Shown here: positions 48,052 to 56,340 of the stretch, one piece after another
Layout of the letters: each line of letters opens with the position of its first letter
How positions within the stretch are numbered: the stretch's first letter is position 1
NCBI GenBank assembly: GCA_937897325.1
Contig: CALCOY010000070.1
Location: 30,669 to 94,668, forward strand
Source: an uncultured Shimia sp.
GTDB lineage: Bacteria; Pseudomonadota; Alphaproteobacteria; Rhodobacterales; Rhodobacteraceae
Direction: 5' to 3'
DNA: 64,000 nucleotides
Position numbers and translations under genes: made by a program
Notes under the pieces: generated by a model
What the model saw: only the letters and a program-made list of their open reading frames with translations
The model's database searches: none
Told to the model about the DNA's origin: nothing

Positions 48052-49089
48052 TCAAATCCTAACATGGTCCCTTTGATTGGAAGGGCCATGCGGTAGAGGC
48101 AGACGGGTGACGACACAAAGGTTCAGGATGTCGTCACGCTCCATGAACATGACCTGGGACCGGCGCGCAGCATCAAGACGCTCACCCAGCCAATTTCGGG
48201 CTTGTTTGGTGATCTCGCCCCCCGCCACGATCAGCGCATGATCGACCAGCACGCGCCGGTTCATTTCGGGATCGAAGATCTCATGCCCCAGCATCATCGT
48301 GGCCTGGTTCAGGATCGTCCCGATACTGCCCTGCCCGATCTTGTTGGTTCCGGATGCGACCAGCTTTCCTTTCTTAGCCTGAATGCCGAAGTACAGAACA
48401 TGCAGGGTCGGCAGCGTGAACTTCATCCAGATATCCCTGCCGTATTCCAGCGCCTTATCGGTGTGCCCTGTGGCTGTGATACGATGAAATCCGAGTTGTC
48501 TGAATAGTGGCAGCAGCACCTCTTCGATCAGCTCATCCTCGGAGCATTTCGACAGATAAGCGGCCAGTTGATCCTTGCGCAGAAGCTCGGCCGTTGTGAG
48601 GGGGCGGTGCGGATTGACGATCTGGACCAGCGTATTGGTGGCGATGTGGCGCAAGCGGCCTTGTCCGTCATCATCATAGAAAGCGAGCCATCCTTCGCTG
48701 GACAAGATGACGTTGAGCGCAGCCAACGCCTTACGACGATGCGGATCGCCCTCTTGCGCTTCGTTTTTATCCAGCAGGGTCTCGATGATCCGAACGAAAG
48801 GTTCAGGCGCCATACGTGGGGCCGTACGCGGCAGGGCAAGTACCTGTTCGAGGCGGCGGGCTGTCCAACGCCCACGCGTCGAACCATCATGCCGAAAATC
48901 GAGCCCACAATGCTCGAAAAACTCGGTGATGTAGCGGCTGGAGCGATACGGAAAATGATCGACATTGCCACAGATCATGTCCGCCACGGCTTTCAGATTT
49001 CGCTTCCGCCACCTCATGGCGAGAACATAAGGTGAACAACCGTGCGTGGCAACAGCGATCAAGACCGAATGCAAGGTTGTCTCAGGCAT
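48052..49089 (-). CDS. orphan protein with a PDDEXK-like nuclease domain
   Basis: 345 residues, unrecognised as a named family. The N-terminal half is helical and contains RWTARRLEQVLALPRTAPRM and KALAALNVILSSEGWLAFYD. From residue 186 a restriction-endonuclease-like core can be read: ELIEEVLLPLFRQLGFHRI with Glu190, LEYGRDIWMKF with Asp219, FGIQAKKGK with Gln237-x-Lys239, followed by a helix with Gln262. This E-D-QxK arrangement is that of Mrr-like PDDEXK domains. I infer a DNA- or RNA-cutting protein, perhaps defensive; no methylase or partner gene is near. It lies in a gene-poor stretch beside two pseudogenes. Confidence 0.7.
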   Translation of the reverse strand: MPETTLHSVLIAVATHGCSPYVLAMRWRKRNLKAVADMICGNVDHFPYRSSRYITEFFEHCGLDFRHDGSTRGRWTARRLEQVLALPRTAPRMAPEPFVRIIETLLDKNEAQEGDPHRRKALAALNVILSSEGWLAFYDDDGQGRLRHIATNTLVQIVNPHRPLTTAELLRKDQLAAYLSKCSEDELIEEVLLPLFRQLGFHRITATGHTDKALEYGRDIWMKFTLPTLHVLYFGIQAKKGKLVASGTNKIGQGSIGTILNQATMMLGHEIFDPEMNRRVLVDHALIVAGGEITKQARNWLGERLDAARRSQVMFMERDDILNLCVVTRLPLPHGPSNQRDHVRI

Positions 49090-49294
49090 AAGTCAAAAGA
49101 TCATGATCATGAGAAGCGCGCGCTCCACATAAAATCGCAGGCAAAACAGTCTTCACCTCCCCTTGGGTGGCGATTGAATTTTTTTTGAATCATCCTGGGA
49201 AAAGCGACGCGCTTGGATTAACGACTTTGATCAGTTCAGCACATTTCGACCTACTCTAAAGATCTACGCGGTCTTTGCGGGCGTCTTGTAGCGA

Positions 49295-49589
49295 TCAATT
49301 GCCCAGCCTGCCGTCTTCAAAGACAAACCGACCATTCGTCCTGTCGGGCAATTTGAATTGCTCTGTTAACGTCCCCTCGAAGGGTTTGAATGTGAGCGTC
49401 CACCGGACGGTCTGGCCGTCGCTACAGGTCAGCGGTACGTTGACCGTGCAGCTTACTGTGCGGGCCTGCTTTGCTTACAGAACGCCCTGACAGGTCCAAT
49501 CGCCGTTCGAGGCGGAAATCTGAAAGCACTCTATGCTGCTAGCGCGAGAAGCCCAGCTGCAAAGCGGGATAATAACAAATGGATTTCAT
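49295..49589 (-). pseudogene. broken gene for a small secreted Cys-containing protein
   Basis: Read on the minus strand, a possible start lies at 49589 (ATG) or 49578 (TTG). The TTG frame gives a clean signal peptide, MLLSRFAAGLLALAA, then stops. A one-step frame change continues as ECFQISASNGDWTCQGVL, hits a TAA at 49475-49477, and goes on as AKQARTVSCTVNVPLTCSDG and FEDGRLGN to a TGA at 49295-49297. The parts fit one ancestral secreted protein of about 95 residues carrying four cysteines. Decay by one frameshift and one nonsense change is the simplest reading. Function unknown. Confidence 0.6.
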
Positions 49590-49593
49590 GAGT

Positions 49594-50085
49594 TCACTTA
49601 GGAGACTTTGCCCTTGCTGGACCATAGGTGAAAACATCGTCAGTCAGATCTGGACTTTCGTTGGCGATGGCGGACCCGATCACGCCGAATACGACATAAC
49701 TGGTTGTTGCTCTGCCCTGTTTGCTTGCGTTGACAGGTTGAAGTTCGAGAATTGCTGTCTTGTTATTGGCCTCATACACGACATCTAACTTCGGGGATCG
49801 CGTTTCATAGGTCGGATGCCTTGCGACCCCCGGCGTTGTGAGAGTGACGCGGCAATACGGCGTGTCGAGTGTGCTGCGCGCACCGTTGAGTTCGGCGCCT
49901 TCCGCTGCGAAGGCGCGTAACGGCACCTCGGCCAGGCGATTGGCCTGTATTTGACGCGATGCTGCTTTGAACAGCGGTGTGGCTGGTCTTACAGCGTGCT
50001 CGCCTGTCAAAATGGGATCCGTTCAGCCCGCGAATCAGACAACCAGAACGGCCGTGAGGCCTACATGGCCTAGTGATAACTTCAT
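49594..50085 (-). pseudogene. broken lipoprotein-like gene with two in-frame TGA codons
   Basis: An ATG at 50085 opens a frame with a signal-like start (MKLSLGHVGLTAVLVV). TGA codons interrupt it at 50035-50037 and 50023-50025, after which the same frame runs intact for about 140 codons: TDPILTGEHAVRPATPLFKA, LDTPYCRVTLTTPGVARHPT, YVVFGVIGSAIANES and ending RAKSPK. The second TGA would be Trp if it were TGG. The sequence resembles small Roseobacter envelope proteins with a PTY motif, but I cannot name the family. If a TTG after the stops (50010) were used, the product would lack its signal peptide. Confidence 0.65.
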
Positions 50086-50221
50086 TTTCCAGATCTGAAG
50101 TATAGGACTTCAGTGAGTTTGTCAGAACACAATCAAAAGTTGAAGCTCCACCTGGTTCGCTTGTGTAAGCAGTTTGTTTCCAGACTCAAGCAAATAAATT
50201 GGTCGCAGCACTAAAGGTTGG

Positions 50222-51691
50222 TCAAAGACGGTAGATCCCGCTGAACTTGTCTTTCAGATAGGCCACAAGAGGCGCCTCGCTGGGTTCCATGCCACTGGCG
50301 CGTTGGATCGTTTCGCGGGGTTCATAAAGGCCGCCGTGCTGCTGGAGGTTCTCGCGCAGCCAGGTCGTGGCGGGTTTGGTGTCGCCCTGAGCCAGATGCG
50401 TGTCGAGATCGGGAACAGCCTTGCGCAGCGCCGCATGCAAGCAGCCGGCATAGACATTGCCTAACGAATAGGTCGGAAAGTAGCCAAAGAGGCCGACGGA
50501 CCAGTGCACGTCCTGCAGGATCCCGTTTGAGGGCTTGTCAATAGGATAGCCAAAATCGGCCTCGAACCGATCGTTCCAGGCAGATTCGAGATCATCCACC
50601 TGCAGGTCCCCCGCCATGAGGGCGCGTTCCAAGTCAAAGCGCAGAAGGACATGGAGGTTATACTGCACCTCGTCCGCTTCGGTGCGGATGAAGCCTTCGT
50701 TCACGCGGTTGACCGTGCCGTAGAACACCTCTTCGTCGGGGATGCCGAAATCGCCAAAGGCATCACGCATCTGGCCATAAAGCCAGCCCGTGAAAGCACG
50801 GCTGCGGCCGAGCTGATTTTCATATATCCGGCTTTGACTTTCATGCACGCCCATCGACACACCACGCCCCAGCGGGGTCAACAGATAGGCGTCATCAATG
50901 CTCTGCTCATAACAGGCATGCCCAACCTCGTGGATGGTCGAGTAAAAGCAGTTGAAGGGATCTTGGGGATTGGTTCGCGTGGTGATCCGTACATCGTGAC
51001 CTGAACCCGAGCTGAACGGGTGAACGGCCTTGTCGATCCGCCCGTTATGGAGCGAGTAGCCGAAGGTAAGTGCCAAAACCTCGGATAAGACGAGCTGTTT
51101 GGTCTCGTCAAACGTGCCTTTAAGTTTCGCGGGGGCTTCGGCCTCGCGGATGGCCGCCCGCAAGTCGCTCAATTCAGGGCGAAGCGCATCGAACATGGCT
51201 GCCAGCTGCGCGCCGGTGGTGCCTGGCTCGTAATCCTGAAGCATCGCATCATAGATAGCGTCATTGCCAGCAAGCGCTGCCCCCTCTTGCCGTTTGAGGT
51301 CCACGACCTCTTGCAAGACCGGCAGAAAGGCTGCGACATCCTCGTCCGAGCGGGCTTGCGCCCATTTGCCCTGCGCCGTCGAGGTGATGCGAGCGATGGT
51401 GGCCGCGAGGTCAGCAGGAACCTTCGAAGCACGGTCAAAATCGCGGCGGATGTGTCGGAGATGTGACGTTTGCACCTCGTCTTGCGGCTCGGCCTGTTCG
51501 AGCCAATCGCCCACGCGCGGATCAAGGCGGCGGGCGTGCAACACACCTTCGATCGCTGCCATTTCTTCGCCGCGCTGTTCGGCTGCACCTTTTGGCATCA
51601 TCGTTTCCTGATCCCAACCTAAACGCCAGGATATCAAGCGAAGCGCCTCCGTGTCGCGCTGGAAGGTCATGAGATCATCGAAGGCTGTCAT
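50222..51691 (-). CDS. M32 family metallocarboxypeptidase (carboxypeptidase Taq type)
   Basis: 489 residues from ATG at 51691, overlapping the ctaA stop (ATGA). The zinc motif TIHEVGHACYEQSIDD (H-E-x-x-H) is at about residue 253, followed by the family motif HESQSRIYENQLGRS (HES-Q with Glu zinc ligand). The helical rest is typical, with an N-terminal FDDLMTFQRDTEALRLISWR. It removes C-terminal amino acids from peptides in the cytoplasm. Full family length is about 500. The coupling to heme A synthase appears positional rather than functional. Confidence 0.95.
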   Translation of the reverse strand: MTAFDDLMTFQRDTEALRLISWRLGWDQETMMPKGAAEQRGEEMAAIEGVLHARRLDPRVGDWLEQAEPQDEVQTSHLRHIRRDFDRASKVPADLAATIARITSTAQGKWAQARSDEDVAAFLPVLQEVVDLKRQEGAALAGNDAIYDAMLQDYEPGTTGAQLAAMFDALRPELSDLRAAIREAEAPAKLKGTFDETKQLVLSEVLALTFGYSLHNGRIDKAVHPFSSGSGHDVRITTRTNPQDPFNCFYSTIHEVGHACYEQSIDDAYLLTPLGRGVSMGVHESQSRIYENQLGRSRAFTGWLYGQMRDAFGDFGIPDEEVFYGTVNRVNEGFIRTEADEVQYNLHVLLRFDLERALMAGDLQVDDLESAWNDRFEADFGYPIDKPSNGILQDVHWSVGLFGYFPTYSLGNVYAGCLHAALRKAVPDLDTHLAQGDTKPATTWLRENLQQHGGLYEPRETIQRASGMEPSEAPLVAYLKDKFSGIYRL

Positions 51692-52836
51692 GCGGAGGCT
51701 CCACGGATAGATGTTGCAATTGGGTAGGCGCTGAGAAAGCGCGCGCGGAGGATCAGAACCCAGAGGACCACCGCCAGGAACTGGTGCACGATGGCGATAT
51801 ACCAAGGTGCTGCGTAAAGGACGGTGACTATCCCCAGGACGATTTGCACGATAAGGGCCGCGAAGACAGCGTTGAATGCAAACCGGGTCTGGGGATGGGC
51901 CGATTTCCGCCCGCGCAGCCAGACGATCACACCGAAAAAAAGCAGCAAGTAGCCGGCACAGCGGTGGATGAATTGAACGAGGCCAGGGCTTTCGAAGTAG
52001 TTGCGCCAGATCGGCTCAAAAGTAAAGGCAGAGGCCGGGAACCACTGCCCGCCCATAAGCGGCCAGTCGGTGTAAGATCGGCCTGCATCGATGCCCGCAA
52101 CGAGTGCACCGATGAGGATCTGCAAGAAGGCGAAATGCATGAGGCCGGTGGAGAGTGAGAATTGCCTGGCCTCTTTCCCGCGGCGGGCCTGCATCAGATC
52201 CCGTTCTTCCCGGCTCAAAAGCATGGCGTACCAGGCCACAAAACCGAGAATGACAAAGGCCAGACCCAGATGAGTGGCAAGGCGGTAGCTCGCCACATCG
52301 ACCATGCCCTCGCCCTGCGTGACGCCACTGGCGACCATCCACCAGCCGATTGCTCCTTGGGCGCCACCCAGGGCTCCGAGAAACAGTAGGCGCGTTTTCC
52401 AACCGGTCGGGATCTGACGTCGCAGGAGGAACCACAAGAAACCGATGGCCCAAACGAGGCCAATCACGCGGCCCAACTGCCGATGCCCCCACTCCCACCA
52501 GTAGATCACCTTGAAATCGGCCATCGTCATCCAACTGTTCTGGATACGAAATTCGTCGATCTGCTGGTAAAGCGCGAATTCGGCGTCCCAATCGGCCTGG
52601 TTCAGGGGCGGGATCGCACCGGTGAAGGGGCGCCATTCGGTGATGGAAAGTCCGCTGTCGGTCAGGCGGGTCAGCCCGCCAACGGCGATCATGACAACGA
52701 CTAGCGCAAAGAGCAAAATCAGCCAGACACGGATCGCGCCGCGGGCACCTTTTCGGCCCTTGTCGATCACGCCGGTCTGCGCGGTCTGGCGTTCGGTGGT
52801 TCCGACCTCTTCGAAAATGCTGCGCTTGGTGGCCAT
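51688..52836 (-). CDS. ctaA: heme A synthase (COX15/CtaA)
   Basis: 382 residues with eight predicted membrane helices. The family blocks WLILLFALVVVMIAVGGLTR, LTDSGLSITEWRPFTGAIPP, YWWEWGHRQLGRVIGLVWAI (first His ligand), YRLATHLGLAFVILGFVAWY and LVQFIHRCAGYLLLFFGVIV (His in the second half) are present. It hydroxylates heme O to heme A for cytochrome aa3 oxidase, using its own heme b. This is the longer alphaproteobacterial/mitochondrial type. The N-terminal 30 residues form a charged cytoplasmic tail. Confidence 0.96.
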   Translation of the reverse strand: MATKRSIFEEVGTTERQTAQTGVIDKGRKGARGAIRVWLILLFALVVVMIAVGGLTRLTDSGLSITEWRPFTGAIPPLNQADWDAEFALYQQIDEFRIQNSWMTMADFKVIYWWEWGHRQLGRVIGLVWAIGFLWFLLRRQIPTGWKTRLLFLGALGGAQGAIGWWMVASGVTQGEGMVDVASYRLATHLGLAFVILGFVAWYAMLLSREERDLMQARRGKEARQFSLSTGLMHFAFLQILIGALVAGIDAGRSYTDWPLMGGQWFPASAFTFEPIWRNYFESPGLVQFIHRCAGYLLLFFGVIVWLRGRKSAHPQTRFAFNAVFAALIVQIVLGIVTVLYAAPWYIAIVHQFLAVVLWVLILRARFLSAYPIATSIRGASA

Positions 52837-52890
52837 CGGCTTCCCCTTGTTTGGCCCTTAGTTATGCGCGGGCCGCGCTGTCGTCCAGCG

Positions 52891-53625
52891 TCAGTCCTTG
52901 TGCTTGCCGCGGACCAACTGCCGCAGCAGCCCGTGCAACATCTGGACGTCAACGCGGGTCAGTGGCATGCGGCTCCACATATTTCTGAGGTTGGCCTTCA
53001 TCGACTGGACCTTGTGGTCGGGAAAAAAGAAACCCGCATCCTCCAGCTGTTCTTCAAAATGACGGGCGAGGTATTCAACCTCGGCCCCGCTGGCCCAATC
53101 AGTACCGGCCATTTCGACCTCCTGCCCTACAACATCGGTGCTGTTGCGGCGCCACTCATAGGCAGTGAGCAGAACGCATTGCGCAAGGTTGAGCGATGGG
53201 TATTCCGGGTTCACCGGGACTGTGATGATCGCGTTGGTCCTTGCGATATCTTCGTTTTCAAGACCTGCGCGTTCGGGGCCGAAAAGCACACCGACATGCT
53301 GGCCTTCGGCGATACGCTTTGCGGCCTCCTGCATGGCGGCTTCGGGGCTGAAGACCGGCTTGGTCAGATCCCGCGACCTTGCGGTGGTCGCAAAAACATA
53401 GGTGCAATCTGACAGGGCGCCAGGCAGATCATCCGTGATGACGGCGGCGTCCAGAACCCTGCCCGCCCCGCTGGCAAGGGCTGTGGCGGCAGGGTTGGGC
53501 CAGCCATCGCGGGGTGCCACGATCCGCATCCGGTTGAGCCCAAAATTGCACATCGCGCGCGCCGAAGCGCCGATGTTCTCGCCCATCTGGGGCCGGACAA
53601 GGATGAACGTGGGTCGGTCAGTCAT
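52891..53625 (-). CDS. trmJ: tRNA (cytidine/uridine-32 2'-O) methyltransferase TrmJ
   Basis: 244 residues from ATG at 53625 (MTDRPTFILVRPQMGENIGA); an upstream start would lie in sequence that does not look coded. The SPOUT knot shows as VRPQMGENIGASARAMCNFG, VGVLFGPERAGLENEDIA and VPVNPEYPSLNLAQCVLLTA. TrmJ methylates the 2'-OH of position 32 in several tRNAs. The C-terminal helical domain (about 75 residues) is present. It stands 54 bases before ctaA in the same direction. Confidence 0.93.
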   Translation of the reverse strand: MTDRPTFILVRPQMGENIGASARAMCNFGLNRMRIVAPRDGWPNPAATALASGAGRVLDAAVITDDLPGALSDCTYVFATTARSRDLTKPVFSPEAAMQEAAKRIAEGQHVGVLFGPERAGLENEDIARTNAIITVPVNPEYPSLNLAQCVLLTAYEWRRNSTDVVGQEVEMAGTDWASGAEVEYLARHFEEQLEDAGFFFPDHKVQSMKANLRNMWSRMPLTRVDVQMLHGLLRQLVRGKHKD

Positions 53626-53718
53626 GGCGGCAGGGCTTAGGCACCCCGCGCGCCGAGGGCAAGACCGTTTCCATCGGCGATGACTTGGGCTAGAGGGAAG
53701 CAAAACAGGACAACGCCC

Positions 53719-54336
53719 ATGAGCGATGAAGAGCAGCCGCAGATCTATCTGATCCTCCCCCCCACGATTGAAGTGGCCACATTCCCCGATCTTCTGGGGC
53801 GCGTGCTTGATGCAGAGGCAGTGGCGTGCCTGCGCCTTGATCTGAGTTCACGCGATGAATACCGGATCGCGCGGGCGGCCGATGCCTGCCGGGAGGTCGC
53901 CCATGCGCGGGACGTAGCGATCGTAATCAACGATCACGTGGCGCTGGCGGAACGGCTCGGTCTGGACGGGGTGCATTTATCGGATGCTGGCCGATCGGTT
54001 CGGGGCGCGCGCAAGACGCTAGGGGCTGACGCCATCGTCGGCAGTTTTTGCGGGGCATCGCGGCATGACGGGATGAGCGCAGGCGAGGCCGGTGCTGACT
54101 ACGTCAGCTTCGGCCCGATGGCGGGGGCGTTGGGCGACGGGACATTGGCCGAGGCCGAGCTTTTTGCTTGGTGGTCGGAGATCATCGAAGTGCCGGTCGT
54201 TGCCGAAGGCGGCATCACACTGGAGGTTGCAAGCAAGTTGAAGACGATCACCGACTTCATCGCCTTGGGTGACGAAATCTGGGAGCATGATGATCCCTCG
54301 GCACGCCTGAGCGCATTCGTGGCGGACCTCGGCTAG
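53719..54336 (+). CDS. thiE: thiamine phosphate synthase family protein
   Basis: 205 residues from ATG at 53719 (MSDEEQPQIYLILPPTIEVA). The TIM-barrel has VVINDHVALAERLGLDGVHL (phosphate and pyrimidine region), GSFCGASRHDGMSAGEAGAD and YVSFGPMAGALGDG, then VVAEGGITLEVASKL. ThiE joins HMP-PP with HET-P to form thiamine phosphate. The usual G-x-S-x-H-T loop is replaced by CGASRHD, which is common in alphaproteobacterial paralogues, so a second thiE may exist elsewhere and the activity of this copy is less certain. Convergent with the HupE gene, overlapping its end by four bases. Confidence 0.8.
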   Translation: MSDEEQPQIYLILPPTIEVATFPDLLGRVLDAEAVACLRLDLSSRDEYRIARAADACREVAHARDVAIVINDHVALAERLGLDGVHLSDAGRSVRGARKTLGADAIVGSFCGASRHDGMSAGEAGADYVSFGPMAGALGDGTLAEAELFAWWSEIIEVPVVAEGGITLEVASKLKTITDFIALGDEIWEHDDPSARLSAFVADLG

Positions 54337-55505
54337 AGCAGCGTTCTTTCGATTACCCACCAGATGCCGATCAGGGCGATGGCCAGCGACCCGGTGATCG
54401 ACACGGCGCGGAACATTACGTCTTGATCGACCACCACCCGTTCGGCATCGTCCAGATCGGCGAGCCTGGCCGCGCGTGTAGCCAGCAAAAGCAGGATGAA
54501 GGCCATTGCGATGACGGTCAGCTGTCCGACTTCCACGCCCACATTAAAGCCGAGAAGCGCGGGAATGAGCTGTGCCTCGGGCAGGCCAAACTCCTCCAGA
54601 ACCGAGGCAAAGCCCAACCCGTGAAGCAGCCCGAAACCGAAGACGATCACGGGCCGCCAGACATTCAGGCGGGTCGCAAAAATATTCTCGATCGCGACAT
54701 AGACGATCGAGGCGGCAATCAAAGGTTCTACCACGCTGCCTTGGATCGTCACGATATCAAGCGCGCCCAAAGCCAGTGTGACCGTGTGTGCCAATGTGAA
54801 GGCGCTGATCTGCCAAATCAGCGGACCCAGACGGGTCGACAGCAGGAACAGGCCCAGAACGAACAGAATATGATCAAGACCCTTTGGCAGAATGTGGTCA
54901 AAACCGATCGGGATGTAGCCCGCAAAGGTCTGCCATCCGGTCGCAGATGCTTCACCAATCAGCAGGATCTGTGCGCTGGTGTCACCTTCTTCCAGTTCGA
55001 CGGTGACTAGATCCGCGGCGCCCTGCTGGCGCAATGCAAGCGCGCCATGCCCGTCCGGCCAGTTAACGCTCAGCATTTCGGTGCCAGAAGGCAAGCTTCC
55101 AGACAGCACCAGCCTTGAGACGCGGGGATTTTCGAGACCTGCGTCCTCGATGATCTCGAAACTGTTCTGTGTGAGGGCAATGGGTGTCCCGTCCGCTGCC
55201 AAAAGAGGCAGAGCGTTCCAGCTGTCGATGAGCGGAGCGAGACGCGCGGCGATGGCATCACGATCCTCGGCCCGCAGCACATCATAGGTGTCAGAACCTT
55301 GCGCCTCATCCGTGTCCGCAAGTCCGTCAAGGTCGATGCCTGCCAGAAACGCCTCGATGTTCAGACGGATGTCGAAACTCACCTTACCATCCGCAGCCGT
55401 CAGGTCCGCTATGGCGGGGGTAACCTCGTGCGCTCGAGCGAGTGTACTTGACAAGACCAGCACAAAAAGCAGCTTGTTCAGCAGCACAATCAAAGGCCGT
55501 ATCAT
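54333..55505 (-). CDS. HupE/UreJ family membrane protein (putative nickel/cobalt permease)
   Basis: 390 residues from ATG at 55505, with GGGGGAAG just upstream. A signal peptide (LNKLLFVLVLSSTLARA) is followed by an extracytoplasmic domain of about 180 residues, then six membrane helices starting at GFDHILPKGLDHILFVLGLF. The HupE motif H-x-x-x-x-H-D-type is seen here as FDHILPKGLDHILF and AFTLAHTVTLAL, and FGFGLLHGLGFAS. Family role: uptake of Ni2+ or Co2+. The second half is complete; the large N-terminal domain marks the fused subgroup. Its start overlaps head to head with the next gene. Confidence 0.87.
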   Translation of the reverse strand: MIRPLIVLLNKLLFVLVLSSTLARAHEVTPAIADLTAADGKVSFDIRLNIEAFLAGIDLDGLADTDEAQGSDTYDVLRAEDRDAIAARLAPLIDSWNALPLLAADGTPIALTQNSFEIIEDAGLENPRVSRLVLSGSLPSGTEMLSVNWPDGHGALALRQQGAADLVTVELEEGDTSAQILLIGEASATGWQTFAGYIPIGFDHILPKGLDHILFVLGLFLLSTRLGPLIWQISAFTLAHTVTLALGALDIVTIQGSVVEPLIAASIVYVAIENIFATRLNVWRPVIVFGFGLLHGLGFASVLEEFGLPEAQLIPALLGFNVGVEVGQLTVIAMAFILLLLATRAARLADLDDAERVVVDQDVMFRAVSITGSLAIALIGIWWVIERTLL

Positions 55506-56304
55506 GTTCTTCCCCCGCATCCTTTTCATCGCTTTCTGCGCTTTTGCAGCCCCGGCTGCAAGCGCGCATGAGTTCTGGATCGAGCCCGAGGCCTACAAGG
55601 TGGCGCAAGGTGAGGAAATTACTGCAAGGCTTCGGAATGGCGAGGAGTTTTCGGGCATCAGCATCGGTTATTTTCCGCGCCGCTTCACACGGTTCGATCT
55701 CGTCTTTGGGGACGAGGTGCAAACGGTTGAGGGGCGGTTGGGAGATGTGCCGCCTGTGAAGACGGTCATCGACCAAGACGGCCTGCTCGTGATTGCACAT
55801 GAAACCACGCCCAGCACGATTACTTACAAGACCTGGGAGAAGTTCGCGAAGTTTGCGGAACACAAGGATTTCCCCAAGATCGAGGCGCGTCATCAGGCGG
55901 CCGGATTTCCGCGGGAAGGCTTCAAAGAGGTATATACAAGGCATGTCAAGGCGCTGATCGCCGTTGGAGACGGCCAGGGTGCGGACCGCGCGCTTGGCCT
56001 TGCGACCGAAATCGTGGCGCTCACCAATCCTTACGCCCCGGATTTCAATGGGCTCATGCAGGTTCAGGTGCTGGACGCGGGCAATCCAAGGGCCGATGCA
56101 CAAGTGGAGGTCTTTTCGAAAGCTTCAGATGACAGCGTCAAGATCACACTGCACCGGTCAGATGCAAATGGCATCGCGAGAATTCCTGTCATGGCGGGGC
56201 ATGCCTACCTGCTCGATGCGGTCATCCTGCGGCCCTTCTCGGGGGATGGCGACGCCGTTTGGGAAACCCTATGGGCTGCGTTGACCTTTGCCGTGCCCGG
56301 TTGA
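55504..56304 (+). CDS. secreted DUF4198-like protein (metal-uptake-associated)
   Basis: 266 residues from ATG at 55504, preceded by AAAGG eight bases upstream. Signal peptide FFPRILFIAFCAFAAPAASA, then HEFWIEPEAYKVAQGEEITA, the start typical of DUF4198, whose members are periplasmic and occur with nickel/cobalt transport genes. The C-terminal part has QVQVLDAGNPRADAQVEVFS and GIARIPVMAGHAYLLDA, a carboxypeptidase-regulatory-like beta domain. It is divergent from hupE, the two ATG codons sharing the bases CATG at 55503-55506. I infer that both serve one metal. Confidence 0.83.
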   Translation: MFFPRILFIAFCAFAAPAASAHEFWIEPEAYKVAQGEEITARLRNGEEFSGISIGYFPRRFTRFDLVFGDEVQTVEGRLGDVPPVKTVIDQDGLLVIAHETTPSTITYKTWEKFAKFAEHKDFPKIEARHQAAGFPREGFKEVYTRHVKALIAVGDGQGADRALGLATEIVALTNPYAPDFNGLMQVQVLDAGNPRADAQVEVFSKASDDSVKITLHRSDANGIARIPVMAGHAYLLDAVILRPFSGDGDAVWETLWAALTFAVPG

Positions 56305-56340
56305 CTTGTGCCCCCTGACCGCTTGCGCCATGAAGCGGTT

